Assembly: GCA_016932435.1 (NCBI GenBank)
Contig: JAFGCW010000066.1
Location: 62,001 to 126,000 of the forward strand
Direction of reading: 5' to 3'
Source of the DNA: Dehalococcoidales bacterium
GTDB taxonomy: Bacteria; Chloroflexota; Dehalococcoidia; Dehalococcoidales; UBA2162
DNA length: 64,000 nucleotides
Part shown: in pieces, positions 51,498 through 59,334 of the stretch
How positions within the stretch are numbered: the first letter of the stretch is position 1
Layout of the letters: each line of letters opens with the position of its first letter
Program-made: the position numbers and the translations under genes
Notes under the pieces: model-generated
The model's database searches: none
The model's input: only the letters and a program-made list of their open reading frames with translations
Told to the model about the DNA's origin: nothing

Positions 51498-51989
51498 CTA
51501 TGTACTGATTCCGGCAGCATTCTGTACGAATGCAACGAATTTATCTGCTATTGCTACCTGTTTATCTATACTCTGCTCGGTAGCATCCGCGTATCTGATT
51601 GCTTTCGTTTCACAGAATCGTACGCACTGGGGATCCCCGTCACAGAAGTCACATTTCATAACTTTCTGCGTTAATGCGTTAAAAGACATAGCCCCGAAAG
51701 GACAGGCAGCAATACAGGAACGGCATCCTATGCAGGTATTATAATTAACTACAACCCGATTCAGTTCCCGGTCTCGTGATATTGCTTTCATCGGGCATAT
51801 TGTCATGCAGGGTGCAGTCTCGCATTGCTGACATGTGACGGGTATATATATTCCTTCCCATTCTCTTTTAATAACTTTAATCCGGCTTCGAGCTGGGTTA
51901 CTGACGCCTTCATGCTGTATAGCGCATACCATCTCACACTCACGGCAGCCGGTACATTTCTCGTAATCCAATATAAGTACTTTCGCCAC
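51498..51989 (-). CDS. Poly-[4Fe-4S] electron-transfer protein (BamC/AOR-type)
   Basis: The 163-residue ferredoxin-like protein has cysteine groups CTGCRECEMVC, CQQCETAPCMTIC, CIGCRSCIAAC and CDFCDGDPQCVRFC, suited to four [4Fe-4S] clusters. It follows the AOR-family gene by 21 bases and should be its direct electron partner, as BamC is to BamB or as the small subunit is in AOR complexes. A paralogue closes the same operon. Confidence 0.9.
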   Translation of the reverse strand: MAKVLILDYEKCTGCRECEMVCAIQHEGVSNPARSRIKVIKREWEGIYIPVTCQQCETAPCMTICPMKAISRDRELNRVVVNYNTCIGCRSCIAACPFGAMSFNALTQKVMKCDFCDGDPQCVRFCETKAIRYADATEQSIDKQVAIADKFVAFVQNAAGIST

Positions 51990-52010
51990 TGATATTCTCC
52001 TCTTGATTTA

Positions 52011-53918
52011 TTACAGCATGTGTGAAGGCTCTTTATCTAATCCGAGCCGTTTAAGGGTTTCCTCTGTCGGAACGCCGTTTTCATCCCATCCGTGGTGCTG
52101 ATAAAATTCATCTATTGATTTGGTGAGTTTCTCTCTATCGATACTCTTTCCGCGAACTGCCGGAATACCCAGCTTGTTCGGTAGATCGAAGTAGCGGTCT
52201 ACCAGCCAGTCATCTTTACGTGTCAGGCCTTCCCTGAGGTTAAACATTCTCTCGAGGTTATTTGCTCGTTCCGCGGCTGTCCAGATATCCAATGGACTCA
52301 TTTCGAGTCCTGTTATTAGGTAGATAAGTCTAGACCATTCTTCAAAGTTAGGATGGGTGGCACCGAGGAAGGTGGTATGGTACTTGCAGATTCCCAGGCA
52401 ATCTACCGCCATATAACAGTTTTCATGCCAGAATACCTGCCAGGCTTTCCCTTCATATTCTTGATAATCGGAACTCAACGGCCCGTCGTATTGAACAGGC
52501 TGACTGTAAATTTTCCTGAGTACTTGCTCAGGAAGATGGTAAAGGTCGATAGCCGGGCGACTCCTGAGATGATCGGCGCCACGGGATGCTGTTGCGATAT
52601 TCAGTGCCAGCGCCGGGGTTGCTTTCTCATCGGAGTTCATCTGCCCCAATCCTTTGACACCGACCCAGTGATCGATTGAATTCCTCCCTATTTTTTCAGC
52701 AGCGCGGTGTCCGCCCTCTGCCAGGATATCGCCGAATCCTTCTCTCTCACCGATCTGACGGGTAAGTTCCAGGACGGCGTCTATATTACCCCAGGTCAGT
52801 TCAAGGCCGCCTGTATCTTCTTTGTTTATGATGCCATCTTCATAGAGTTCGATAGCCCATGCGATTATATTACCGACTTCAAGAACATCGATGCCGTACC
52901 TGTTGGTTAAATAAGTGCCTTCAAGTATACCGACGGTGTCACGACAACCAGTAATGGAACCGAAGGATACCTGGTGTGTATATTCAGGCCCTTCATCGTA
53001 GGTACCTGCGTAAGGGCCATCTGGTATGACAAATTTACCCCTGCAGTGCACTCCACATCCCCAGCATCCGGCCATTCCGCTGATATATTCATCTATGGCT
53101 TCCGCTTCCACCGCATCGGAGTTTTCGAACTGGGTGAGAAGTGAATTATGTGTGTTCACGAGTCCCTGGGAATTTGTAGAATCGAAAATGAACGGTGTAC
53201 CCAGTCTGCCCTGAGTCTGACTAACCTTGGAAGAAGTGATTTGCGACATAAATTCCCGGTTATAGTCCAGGGCTTCACGCGGATGAGCCAGGGTAATGTC
53301 CATTGTTCCTCGGGCAGCTACTGCTTTGAGATTCTTGGACCCGAGCACAGCTCCCATTCCTGTCCTGCCGCCTGAATTTTTCAGGCCTGTCATGACATTG
53401 GCGAATCGCACAAGCTTTTCACCTCCCGGTCCGATAGTCAGTACCTTGATATCTCTATCGCCAAGTTCATCACGAATAACCTGTTGTGCCGGGGCGACAT
53501 ATTGTCCCCAGACATTTTCGGCATCTCTGATCTCTATTTCACCATTATGTACCCAGAGGTATACCGGTTTTGGTGCTTTACCTGTAATTACCAGGTGATC
53601 GAATCCCGCCCACCTAAGTTCAGGAGTAAAGAAACCGCCGCCGTTGCAGCTGCCATAATAATTGGTAAGGGGAGACTTGGCACATACATGGACGCGGCAT
53701 GCAGCCGACGCCGGTGTGCCGACCAGGAGACCTGCACTTATTACCGCAACGTTATCTGGGCTAAGTGCATCTACTCCAGGTTTTATGTGATTGTACAATA
53801 AATAGGCGTCAAGACCTCTACTGCCGATGTATTTTTTACGCATCTCTACTGATATCGGGCTGGTCTCGATTTTGCCACTGGTTAGGTCGATAAACGCAAC
53901 TTTTCTATTCAGAGCCAT
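52011..53918 (-). CDS. AOR-family tungsten enzyme, possibly BamB-like
   Basis: The 635-residue protein is a full-length aldehyde:ferredoxin oxidoreductase family member. The N-terminal tungstopterin domain has IGSRGLDAYLLY and NGGGFFTPELRWAGFDHLVI. Cluster ligands are C285, C288 and C292 (CWGCGVHC), with C511 in DCLGICK, and SRGADHLRSRP lies near 445-455. The acidic-PAYDPR segment common in aldehyde oxidoreductases is replaced by GLGQMNSDEKATPA. With had, bamA and a dienoyl-CoA hydratase beside it, the active subunit of class II benzoyl-CoA reductase (BamB) or a related acyl-CoA reductase is plausible. A plain aldehyde oxidoreductase is the alternative. Confidence 0.85.
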   Translation of the reverse strand: MALNRKVAFIDLTSGKIETSPISVEMRKKYIGSRGLDAYLLYNHIKPGVDALSPDNVAVISAGLLVGTPASAACRVHVCAKSPLTNYYGSCNGGGFFTPELRWAGFDHLVITGKAPKPVYLWVHNGEIEIRDAENVWGQYVAPAQQVIRDELGDRDIKVLTIGPGGEKLVRFANVMTGLKNSGGRTGMGAVLGSKNLKAVAARGTMDITLAHPREALDYNREFMSQITSSKVSQTQGRLGTPFIFDSTNSQGLVNTHNSLLTQFENSDAVEAEAIDEYISGMAGCWGCGVHCRGKFVIPDGPYAGTYDEGPEYTHQVSFGSITGCRDTVGILEGTYLTNRYGIDVLEVGNIIAWAIELYEDGIINKEDTGGLELTWGNIDAVLELTRQIGEREGFGDILAEGGHRAAEKIGRNSIDHWVGVKGLGQMNSDEKATPALALNIATASRGADHLRSRPAIDLYHLPEQVLRKIYSQPVQYDGPLSSDYQEYEGKAWQVFWHENCYMAVDCLGICKYHTTFLGATHPNFEEWSRLIYLITGLEMSPLDIWTAAERANNLERMFNLREGLTRKDDWLVDRYFDLPNKLGIPAVRGKSIDREKLTKSIDEFYQHHGWDENGVPTEETLKRLGLDKEPSHML

Positions 53919-54175
53919 TATACTTCTTTTTCTCCTTGCTCTTTTTTCAAGATTTCTTCCGTTAATTTGCGGTTGGTCTCCCAGACAGGACCTCTTATCT
54001 TGGGGAAGCTAGGATTAATCCAGGCCAGACGCCATTCAAACCCGCATTTCGGACAAGCAGCTGTCTCAGTTCCTGAAGGAAAAGAAATCCTTTCGAAGCA
54101 TTGCAGGCACCTGACGGACCCCATGCTTCTTGTCTTGATAAGACTGTGCATTGTAGTCTCATTTTTATTATCCAA
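53918..54175 (-). CDS. Small zinc-ribbon protein
   Basis: This 85-residue protein has two CXXC pairs, in RCLQCFERISF and in AACPKCGFEWRL, forming a zinc ribbon, followed by a charged helical tail (NRKLTEEILKKEQGEKEV). Its stop overlaps the start of the AOR-family gene (TAATG), so it is the first gene of that operon and translationally coupled. It could be a maturation or assembly factor. I know no described function. Confidence 0.75.
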   Translation of the reverse strand: MDNKNETTMHSLIKTRSMGSVRCLQCFERISFPSGTETAACPKCGFEWRLAWINPSFPKIRGPVWETNRKLTEEILKKEQGEKEV

Positions 54176-54452
54176 GATTACCTCCTCTGTGCACTTGCAC
54201 TCTAAGGAATATTAACAAACCCATATTGAGAGTGTCAAACGTACAAACAAGGGGTATATATTTGTAAATTATTTTTATCCGAAAGTATCGGATTTTGACC
54301 TCTGTTGGAGCAGAAAAACGGTATAAACAATTATATGATATATGGTATAGTGTTAATTCAGTTGTTGAATTTCCAGAGCTTGCATTCCGCAAAGCAAGAA
54401 CTGTTGAAAAGCAAAGAATTGTATACTAAAATGGCATTTGAGGTGAAACAGG

Positions 54453-56405
54453 ATGGTCGAGGAAGGAACTTCTGAGAATATTAATACTATTCAAAACGGA
54501 GTTATAGGAGTATTCGAAGAAGCTGTAGCCAGAGCGGAAAAACTTGGTAAAATGGCTCGTGAGGCGGCTGAAGTATCCACCAAGACGTCTCAAGATGCTC
54601 TTGAACGGGCGGAGAGGATAAGTAAGGAAACTCAGGAAACAGCCCAGATAACGGTCAGAACAGCCCAGGAAGCGATTGCCAAGGCTGAAAAAATTAGCCA
54701 GGAAGCTCGTATAAATGCCGAAGTTGCGGTAAAAGCTGCTCAAGAAGCGATTGAGAAAGCTGAAGACTCTGCTAGAGAACCCACTGAAGCAGCTAAGACA
54801 ATATTAAAAGAATTCGAAGATGCTATTAGTCGTGCCGAAGAAATAAGCAAGGAAGCTCAGGAACTATCTGAAGTGGCTTTAAAAGCTTCGCAGGACGGAC
54901 TGGCACGTGCTGAAGATGCCGGCAGGGAAGCTAAAGAAAAAGCCGACATGTCCATCAGGACGTCTCGTGAAGTAACAGCCAAAGCAGAGGAAATCGGTAA
55001 AGCAGCCAAGAAAGCAGCCGAAGATTCTGTTCAAGCAGCAAGAGAAGCGGCTGCCAGGACCGAAAAAGCAAGCAAAGAAGCAATAGAACTTTCAACCAGA
55101 GCTTCAAAAGAAGCTATGATCAAGGCTGATAAGGCGAATAGAGATGCGGAAGAAGCAGCGGCAATAGCCGTAAGAACATCTCAGGAAGCTGTTGAAAGAG
55201 CAGAAAAAATTAGTAACACGACAAGAGAAGCCGTTGAAAATTCATCGAAAGAGGTTCAAGAAGCTGTTACTCGAGCCGAGGGTATAAGCCAAGAAGCCAG
55301 AGAAACTGCGGTATCCTCTGCATCTACAGCTCAGGAAGCTGTGACAAAAGCGGAAGTTCTAAGCAGAGAAGCTAAAGAATTCGCCGAGGGAATTCTTAAG
55401 GCATCACAGGCAGGATTAGCGCAGGCTCTTGAGATAAGCCAGCAAGCGAAAGAAATATCTGACGCATCGGCCCAGGTTGCCCGTGAAGCTGTAGCAAAAG
55501 CTGAGGAAATCAGCAGAACGGCTAAGGAAGTAGCCGAAACGTCGGCCAGATCCGCCAGAGAAGCAATTGAAGCTACTATAGCGGCTACGCATGAAGCAAT
55601 CAATCGTGTTGAAGAGAGCGGAAGACAAACTCAGGAAATGGCGGAATCACTGGCTAAGGCATTCGAAGAAGCTATCAGCAATGCAGAAAAGACTACATGG
55701 TCTGTAAGAGAAACGGCACAAGAAATTACCAATGCGGCTAAAAAAGCTATGGATGTAGCGATAACGTCGGCAAACCAGGCTGTCGAAACTGCAGTCGCTG
55801 CTTCACAAGAAGCTATTAATACAGCGGAAGGAATCAGTAAAACGGCTCAGGAAACTGCTGAGAAATCAACCAAAGCACTGGAAGCGTCAACCAAGGCTTC
55901 GGCAATAGCAACCAGGGAAACATCAGATGCTTTGATGAGAGAAGCAAAAAAGACGGCGGAAATTTCTATAAAAGCAGCTCAGAAAGCCGCCGAAGAGTCC
56001 ACCCGTATTGCCAGAGAGGCTGCGGAGGCGTCGATAAAGTCGTTTGAAGAGGCGATAAGCCATGCTGAAATAGCCGGTAAGTTAACCCAGGAATCAGCTG
56101 AGCATTCCTTAAAAGCTTTCGACGGTGTATTGAGCGATGAGAAGACGAAACAAGAAGAACCGGTAGAGTCCGTTCAAGATGAAGTCCAACCGGAAGTAGA
56201 GAAAGAAGAAAAACCAATAAAGGAAGAGAAATCGGAAACGAATCAGACCGTGAAAGCAGAAGTGGACAACAGTAACAAAAGAGAAGAAGCTAAAGCTGAC
56301 GATACTAAAAATAAGATTGAATCTCGCCTGGAATTTCTAGCGCGAATGTATGACCAGCGTAAGCACACAACACCGGCTGAGGATGCTGGTGAAGATAAAG
56401 AATAA
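54453..56405 (+). CDS. 25-residue-repeat coiled-coil protein
   Basis: The 650-residue protein is rich in Ala, Glu, Lys and Ser, with almost no aromatics. Residues 20-366 consist of fourteen tandem units, thirteen of exactly 25 residues and one of 22 (residues 220-241), with consensus like TAQEAVxKAEEISxEAKExAExSxK. Degenerate repeats continue to about residue 560. An acidic/basic disordered tail follows and ends with SRLEFLARMYDQRK. Twenty-five residues correspond to a 7+7+11 coiled-coil stutter pattern. There is no signal peptide or membrane segment, so it is a cytoplasmic rod. I do not recognise a named family. Confidence 0.85.
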   Translation: MVEEGTSENINTIQNGVIGVFEEAVARAEKLGKMAREAAEVSTKTSQDALERAERISKETQETAQITVRTAQEAIAKAEKISQEARINAEVAVKAAQEAIEKAEDSAREPTEAAKTILKEFEDAISRAEEISKEAQELSEVALKASQDGLARAEDAGREAKEKADMSIRTSREVTAKAEEIGKAAKKAAEDSVQAAREAAARTEKASKEAIELSTRASKEAMIKADKANRDAEEAAAIAVRTSQEAVERAEKISNTTREAVENSSKEVQEAVTRAEGISQEARETAVSSASTAQEAVTKAEVLSREAKEFAEGILKASQAGLAQALEISQQAKEISDASAQVAREAVAKAEEISRTAKEVAETSARSAREAIEATIAATHEAINRVEESGRQTQEMAESLAKAFEEAISNAEKTTWSVRETAQEITNAAKKAMDVAITSANQAVETAVAASQEAINTAEGISKTAQETAEKSTKALEASTKASAIATRETSDALMREAKKTAEISIKAAQKAAEESTRIAREAAEASIKSFEEAISHAEIAGKLTQESAEHSLKAFDGVLSDEKTKQEEPVESVQDEVQPEVEKEEKPIKEEKSETNQTVKAEVDNSNKREEAKADDTKNKIESRLEFLARMYDQRKHTTPAEDAGEDKE

Positions 56406-56497
56406 CTCAAAGAATAAATTGGAAATATATATAGAAATATCGGATAGGTTTCCAGTAAAATAAAAAAGGTAATTACCGTATAGGAAGGAGGTGTCCG

Positions 56498-56959
56498 TTG
56501 GCAAATCCTAAAGGGCAGGTAAACAAGGCTGGTGAGGTAAAAGATGAGGGGGTTGTAGAAGAAACTCCGGCCGAATCCGTGCAGGTAGCTACTAATCCAC
56601 TTGATGAGGTGCTTGGTCAGGCACAAAAAGCCTATTCTGCTTATATGGATGCTACCCGCGAGGTTTCCAGAATTTATCGTGAGAACGAGATTCAGGTAGG
56701 AGAAGCTTACTTACGTGTTGTTCAACAAGCAAATGAAGCCTGTGAATCGACAATAAAGCAAGCAAATAAGCACCGTGAGCAGGCTGAAAATCGAGCCAGA
56801 GAAGCTTATCAGAAAGCGATGGAACAAGCAGAAGTAAAAGCTGAAGAGACCATTGATGAAGCTATGCGAGTCCGTGATGATGAGTTGACTAAAGCGTGGG
56901 AACTCAGAGAAGAAACAGTAGCTCAGGCTTGGGATATATATAACAAGGTAGTCAGATAG
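56498..56959 (+). CDS. Helical coiled-coil protein, probable partner
   Basis: The 153-residue protein starts with TTG at 56498 behind a very strong AGGAAGGAGGTG. A disordered N-terminus (about 35 residues) precedes one long charged helix (DATREVSRIYRENEIQVGEA through EAMRVRDDELTKAWELREET). It has an approximate 11-residue rather than 25-residue pattern. It lies 92 bases after the long repeat protein on the same strand and may be coexpressed. The function is unknown. Confidence 0.75.
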   Translation: MANPKGQVNKAGEVKDEGVVEETPAESVQVATNPLDEVLGQAQKAYSAYMDATREVSRIYRENEIQVGEAYLRVVQQANEACESTIKQANKHREQAENRAREAYQKAMEQAEVKAEETIDEAMRVRDDELTKAWELREETVAQAWDIYNKVVR

Positions 56960-57000
56960 CAATATAAAGCTGTATCAGAGAAGAAAACCGGTTTAATAAT

Positions 57001-58173
57001 TTATAACAGCGACGGGATGTCTTTCAATGTGCCGTCAAAGGCAGAGTCGTACTCAATTCCGTCCTGCCTTCTTTGAAGAGTTGAAATCAGACTGATTGTC
57101 TTGGTAAAGTATCCTCTGATTTTCGCTATATCAATAAGTTCTGACAGTATAATAGATACGTCCAGGGAACCGCTTTCCCGAGGATAATCGCCGCTCCGGA
57201 TTATTGTATCCGGAGCGATCGTTTTTATATGCATTCCGAGTTCTCTAATCAGATCCATACTCATTTCTTTCGCGGGAGCAGAAACAAGGTAAAGCGCTCT
57301 CCTCGAATCCATTGGGTTGCAGTGAACGGAAAGCCGGCTGATAGCTTCATCCATTGCCTGGACGCCTTTCTGGTTTTCATCGACTTTTTTCCTGAAATCG
57401 CGTGTTCTTTCAAACAGCGACTTCACAAAAGACAGGTTAGATTTGCTGTAACCGATGATAGTCCACCCTACCAAGGTTTGAATAATATCACCTGCGTCGA
57501 GAACCTTTGCTCCAACGTACTTCGGTTTTTTCTCCTCACCGGCGCAAAGCAGGTTGTAAAATGGTTCGACTATCAGTGCATTGATCTTCGAAAGGTTAGT
57601 GAGGAGAGATGCATCGTTCCTGATAAACCGCTGGTTGTCCACAAGAAACACGGCGTCGGCAACCAGGTAACATGATTTCAGGCTTGTCGCGGCATTATAT
57701 ATCGTTCTTTCTTCGGTTTGCTCTTCGTGTTCGAACGGGAGGACGGTCAGGTTATAAACAGGTTTATCGATAAAACGTTCCTTGATATACTGGGTCATTA
57801 TCGGAATCGATCCGGAGCCTGTTCCGCCAGCCGATCCCGCTATCAGCAGGAACGCATCAGCTTCTGTTAACCTTTTAGTATTTCTGATGGAGTCGATTAC
57901 CTTATCGGCGTCTTCCTTGGCTACTTCGGCACCGAGTTCATTTATCTTGCCAACTCCGTGCCCACCTGTTTTTCTACCGCCGATAAGAATACGGTGTTCA
58001 TAGTCAGGCTTAATTCGTTTCAATCCACTCAGGTCGGTAATATCCGTATTTACAGCATAAGCTCCGATAACGATTTCAATACCGCGTTGAGCTCGTGCTC
58101 TGCTGTTCAACCGGGCAAATTCATCAGCTATCCTGCCGCCGCATTGACCAAGCCCAATTATGATTAATTTCAT
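57001..58173 (-). CDS. CetZ-like tubulin/FtsZ-superfamily GTPase
   Basis: This 390-residue protein has the tubulin/FtsZ nucleotide-binding domain: T1 loop GLGQCGG (residues 7-13), VNTDITDL (41-48) for the ribose contact, GGHGVGKINELGAEVA (70-85), and the T4 signature AGGTGSG (115-121). The GHGVG-x3-NELGAEVA-x-ED stretch and PVYNLTVLPF are much closer to archaeal CetZ than to canonical FtsZ, and no FtsZ C-terminal peptide is seen. It may polymerise with GTP and shape or organise the cell rather than divide it. It is last on the - strand after the GAPDH gene and converges with the coiled-coil genes. Confidence 0.83.
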   Translation of the reverse strand: MKLIIIGLGQCGGRIADEFARLNSRARAQRGIEIVIGAYAVNTDITDLSGLKRIKPDYEHRILIGGRKTGGHGVGKINELGAEVAKEDADKVIDSIRNTKRLTEADAFLLIAGSAGGTGSGSIPIMTQYIKERFIDKPVYNLTVLPFEHEEQTEERTIYNAATSLKSCYLVADAVFLVDNQRFIRNDASLLTNLSKINALIVEPFYNLLCAGEEKKPKYVGAKVLDAGDIIQTLVGWTIIGYSKSNLSFVKSLFERTRDFRKKVDENQKGVQAMDEAISRLSVHCNPMDSRRALYLVSAPAKEMSMDLIRELGMHIKTIAPDTIIRSGDYPRESGSLDVSIILSELIDIAKIRGYFTKTISLISTLQRRQDGIEYDSAFDGTLKDIPSLL

Positions 58174-58271
58174 CTTTCACCTGTATGGAGCAGGGATATT
58201 GACACATTATACCCCAACCAACACGTAAATAGAATAACAGGTTTCTATTTTACGATGCAAGTAATGTACAG

Positions 58272-59285
58272 TTATAAGCCCTGGTCCGAGATATACCTGG
58301 TCAGGTCGGCCATACGGCAGGAATAACCCCACTCGTTATCATACCAAGCCATGACTTTTACCATATTATCGGCTATAACCATAGTGCCCGGCGCATCAAT
58401 TATCGCACTTGCCGGATTTCCAGAGAAATCAGTACTGACAAGCTCTTCCTCGCAATATTCCATGATTTTTATCATCGAACCTTCAGCGGCTTCTTTGAAT
58501 GATCGGTTGACGTCGTCGACAGTGACTTTTTTCTTTAGTGTGGCAACAAGGTCTACCACTGAGACCGTCGGAACGGCGACCCGAAAAGCGATCCCATCGA
58601 TCTTACTCTCCAGTTCCGGGATAATCCTGGTTACAGCTTTCGCAGCGCCGGTTGTGGTAGGGATAATATTCATCATGGCTGCCCGGGCACGCCTCAGATC
58701 AGAGTGTCTTCCATCCAGAAGCCTTTGATCCGAGGTTACGGCATGAACAGTGGTCATCAGAGCTTTTTCAATGCCAAAAGTGTCATGAAGTACTTTGGCA
58801 ACCGGGGCTACGCAGTTGGTGGTGCAGGAAGCGTTGGACAATAGATGGTGGTTTTTCGGCTCGTAAAGGTGCTCATTGACACCATACACGAGCATAATAT
58901 CTTCGTTCTTGGCCGGAGCTGATATCAGTACTTTCTTGATTCCTTTCTCTATGAGGAGTGCCGACATTTTTGCGTCCGTATATACACCACTGCATTCCAG
59001 AACAATATCGACACCATAACTCAGCCAGTCAACATCTTCCGGTTTCGCTACATTGAATACTCTGATCTTTTTACCATCGACTATTACCGAGTTTTCATCA
59101 TAATCTACTTCACCGGAATATTGACCGTAGACCGTGTCCCGTTTTATAAGATGGGCATTTGTTTTTGGATCAGACCAGTTATTTACCGCGACAACTTCGA
59201 GATCGTCTTTGTAGTATTTATTAATTGCGCGTAAAGTTAGCTTGCCGATGCGTCCGAAACCGTTGAAACCAACTTTTACTGTCAT
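58272..59285 (-). CDS. gap: Glyceraldehyde-3-phosphate dehydrogenase
   Basis: The 337-residue enzyme has the NAD-binding start VGFNGFGRIGKLTLRA and the catalytic SNASCTTNCVAP (residues about 151-162). The substrate site is HAVTSDQRLLDGRHSDLRRA and the C-terminal signature WYDNEWGYSCRM. It is an ordinary type I bacterial GAPDH, acting in glycolysis or gluconeogenesis. It lies upstream of the CetZ-like gene (98-base gap) and downstream of an MBL hydrolase, near enolase. Confidence 0.96.
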   Translation of the reverse strand: MTVKVGFNGFGRIGKLTLRAINKYYKDDLEVVAVNNWSDPKTNAHLIKRDTVYGQYSGEVDYDENSVIVDGKKIRVFNVAKPEDVDWLSYGVDIVLECSGVYTDAKMSALLIEKGIKKVLISAPAKNEDIMLVYGVNEHLYEPKNHHLLSNASCTTNCVAPVAKVLHDTFGIEKALMTTVHAVTSDQRLLDGRHSDLRRARAAMMNIIPTTTGAAKAVTRIIPELESKIDGIAFRVAVPTVSVVDLVATLKKKVTVDDVNRSFKEAAEGSMIKIMEYCEEELVSTDFSGNPASAIIDAPGTMVIADNMVKVMAWYDNEWGYSCRMADLTRYISDQGL

Positions 59286-59334
59286 TATCTCCCTCTGCGT
59301 TTTGATAATTTTTTATTGTGACAGTATCTTCCTG

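Noticed and set aside
54453..56405. Reading the repetitive protein as a DNA tandem-repeat array or low-complexity artefact
   Set aside because: The codons differ between units and the 25-residue phase is kept, so it is a selected protein repeat; it also lacks CRISPR-like spacing.
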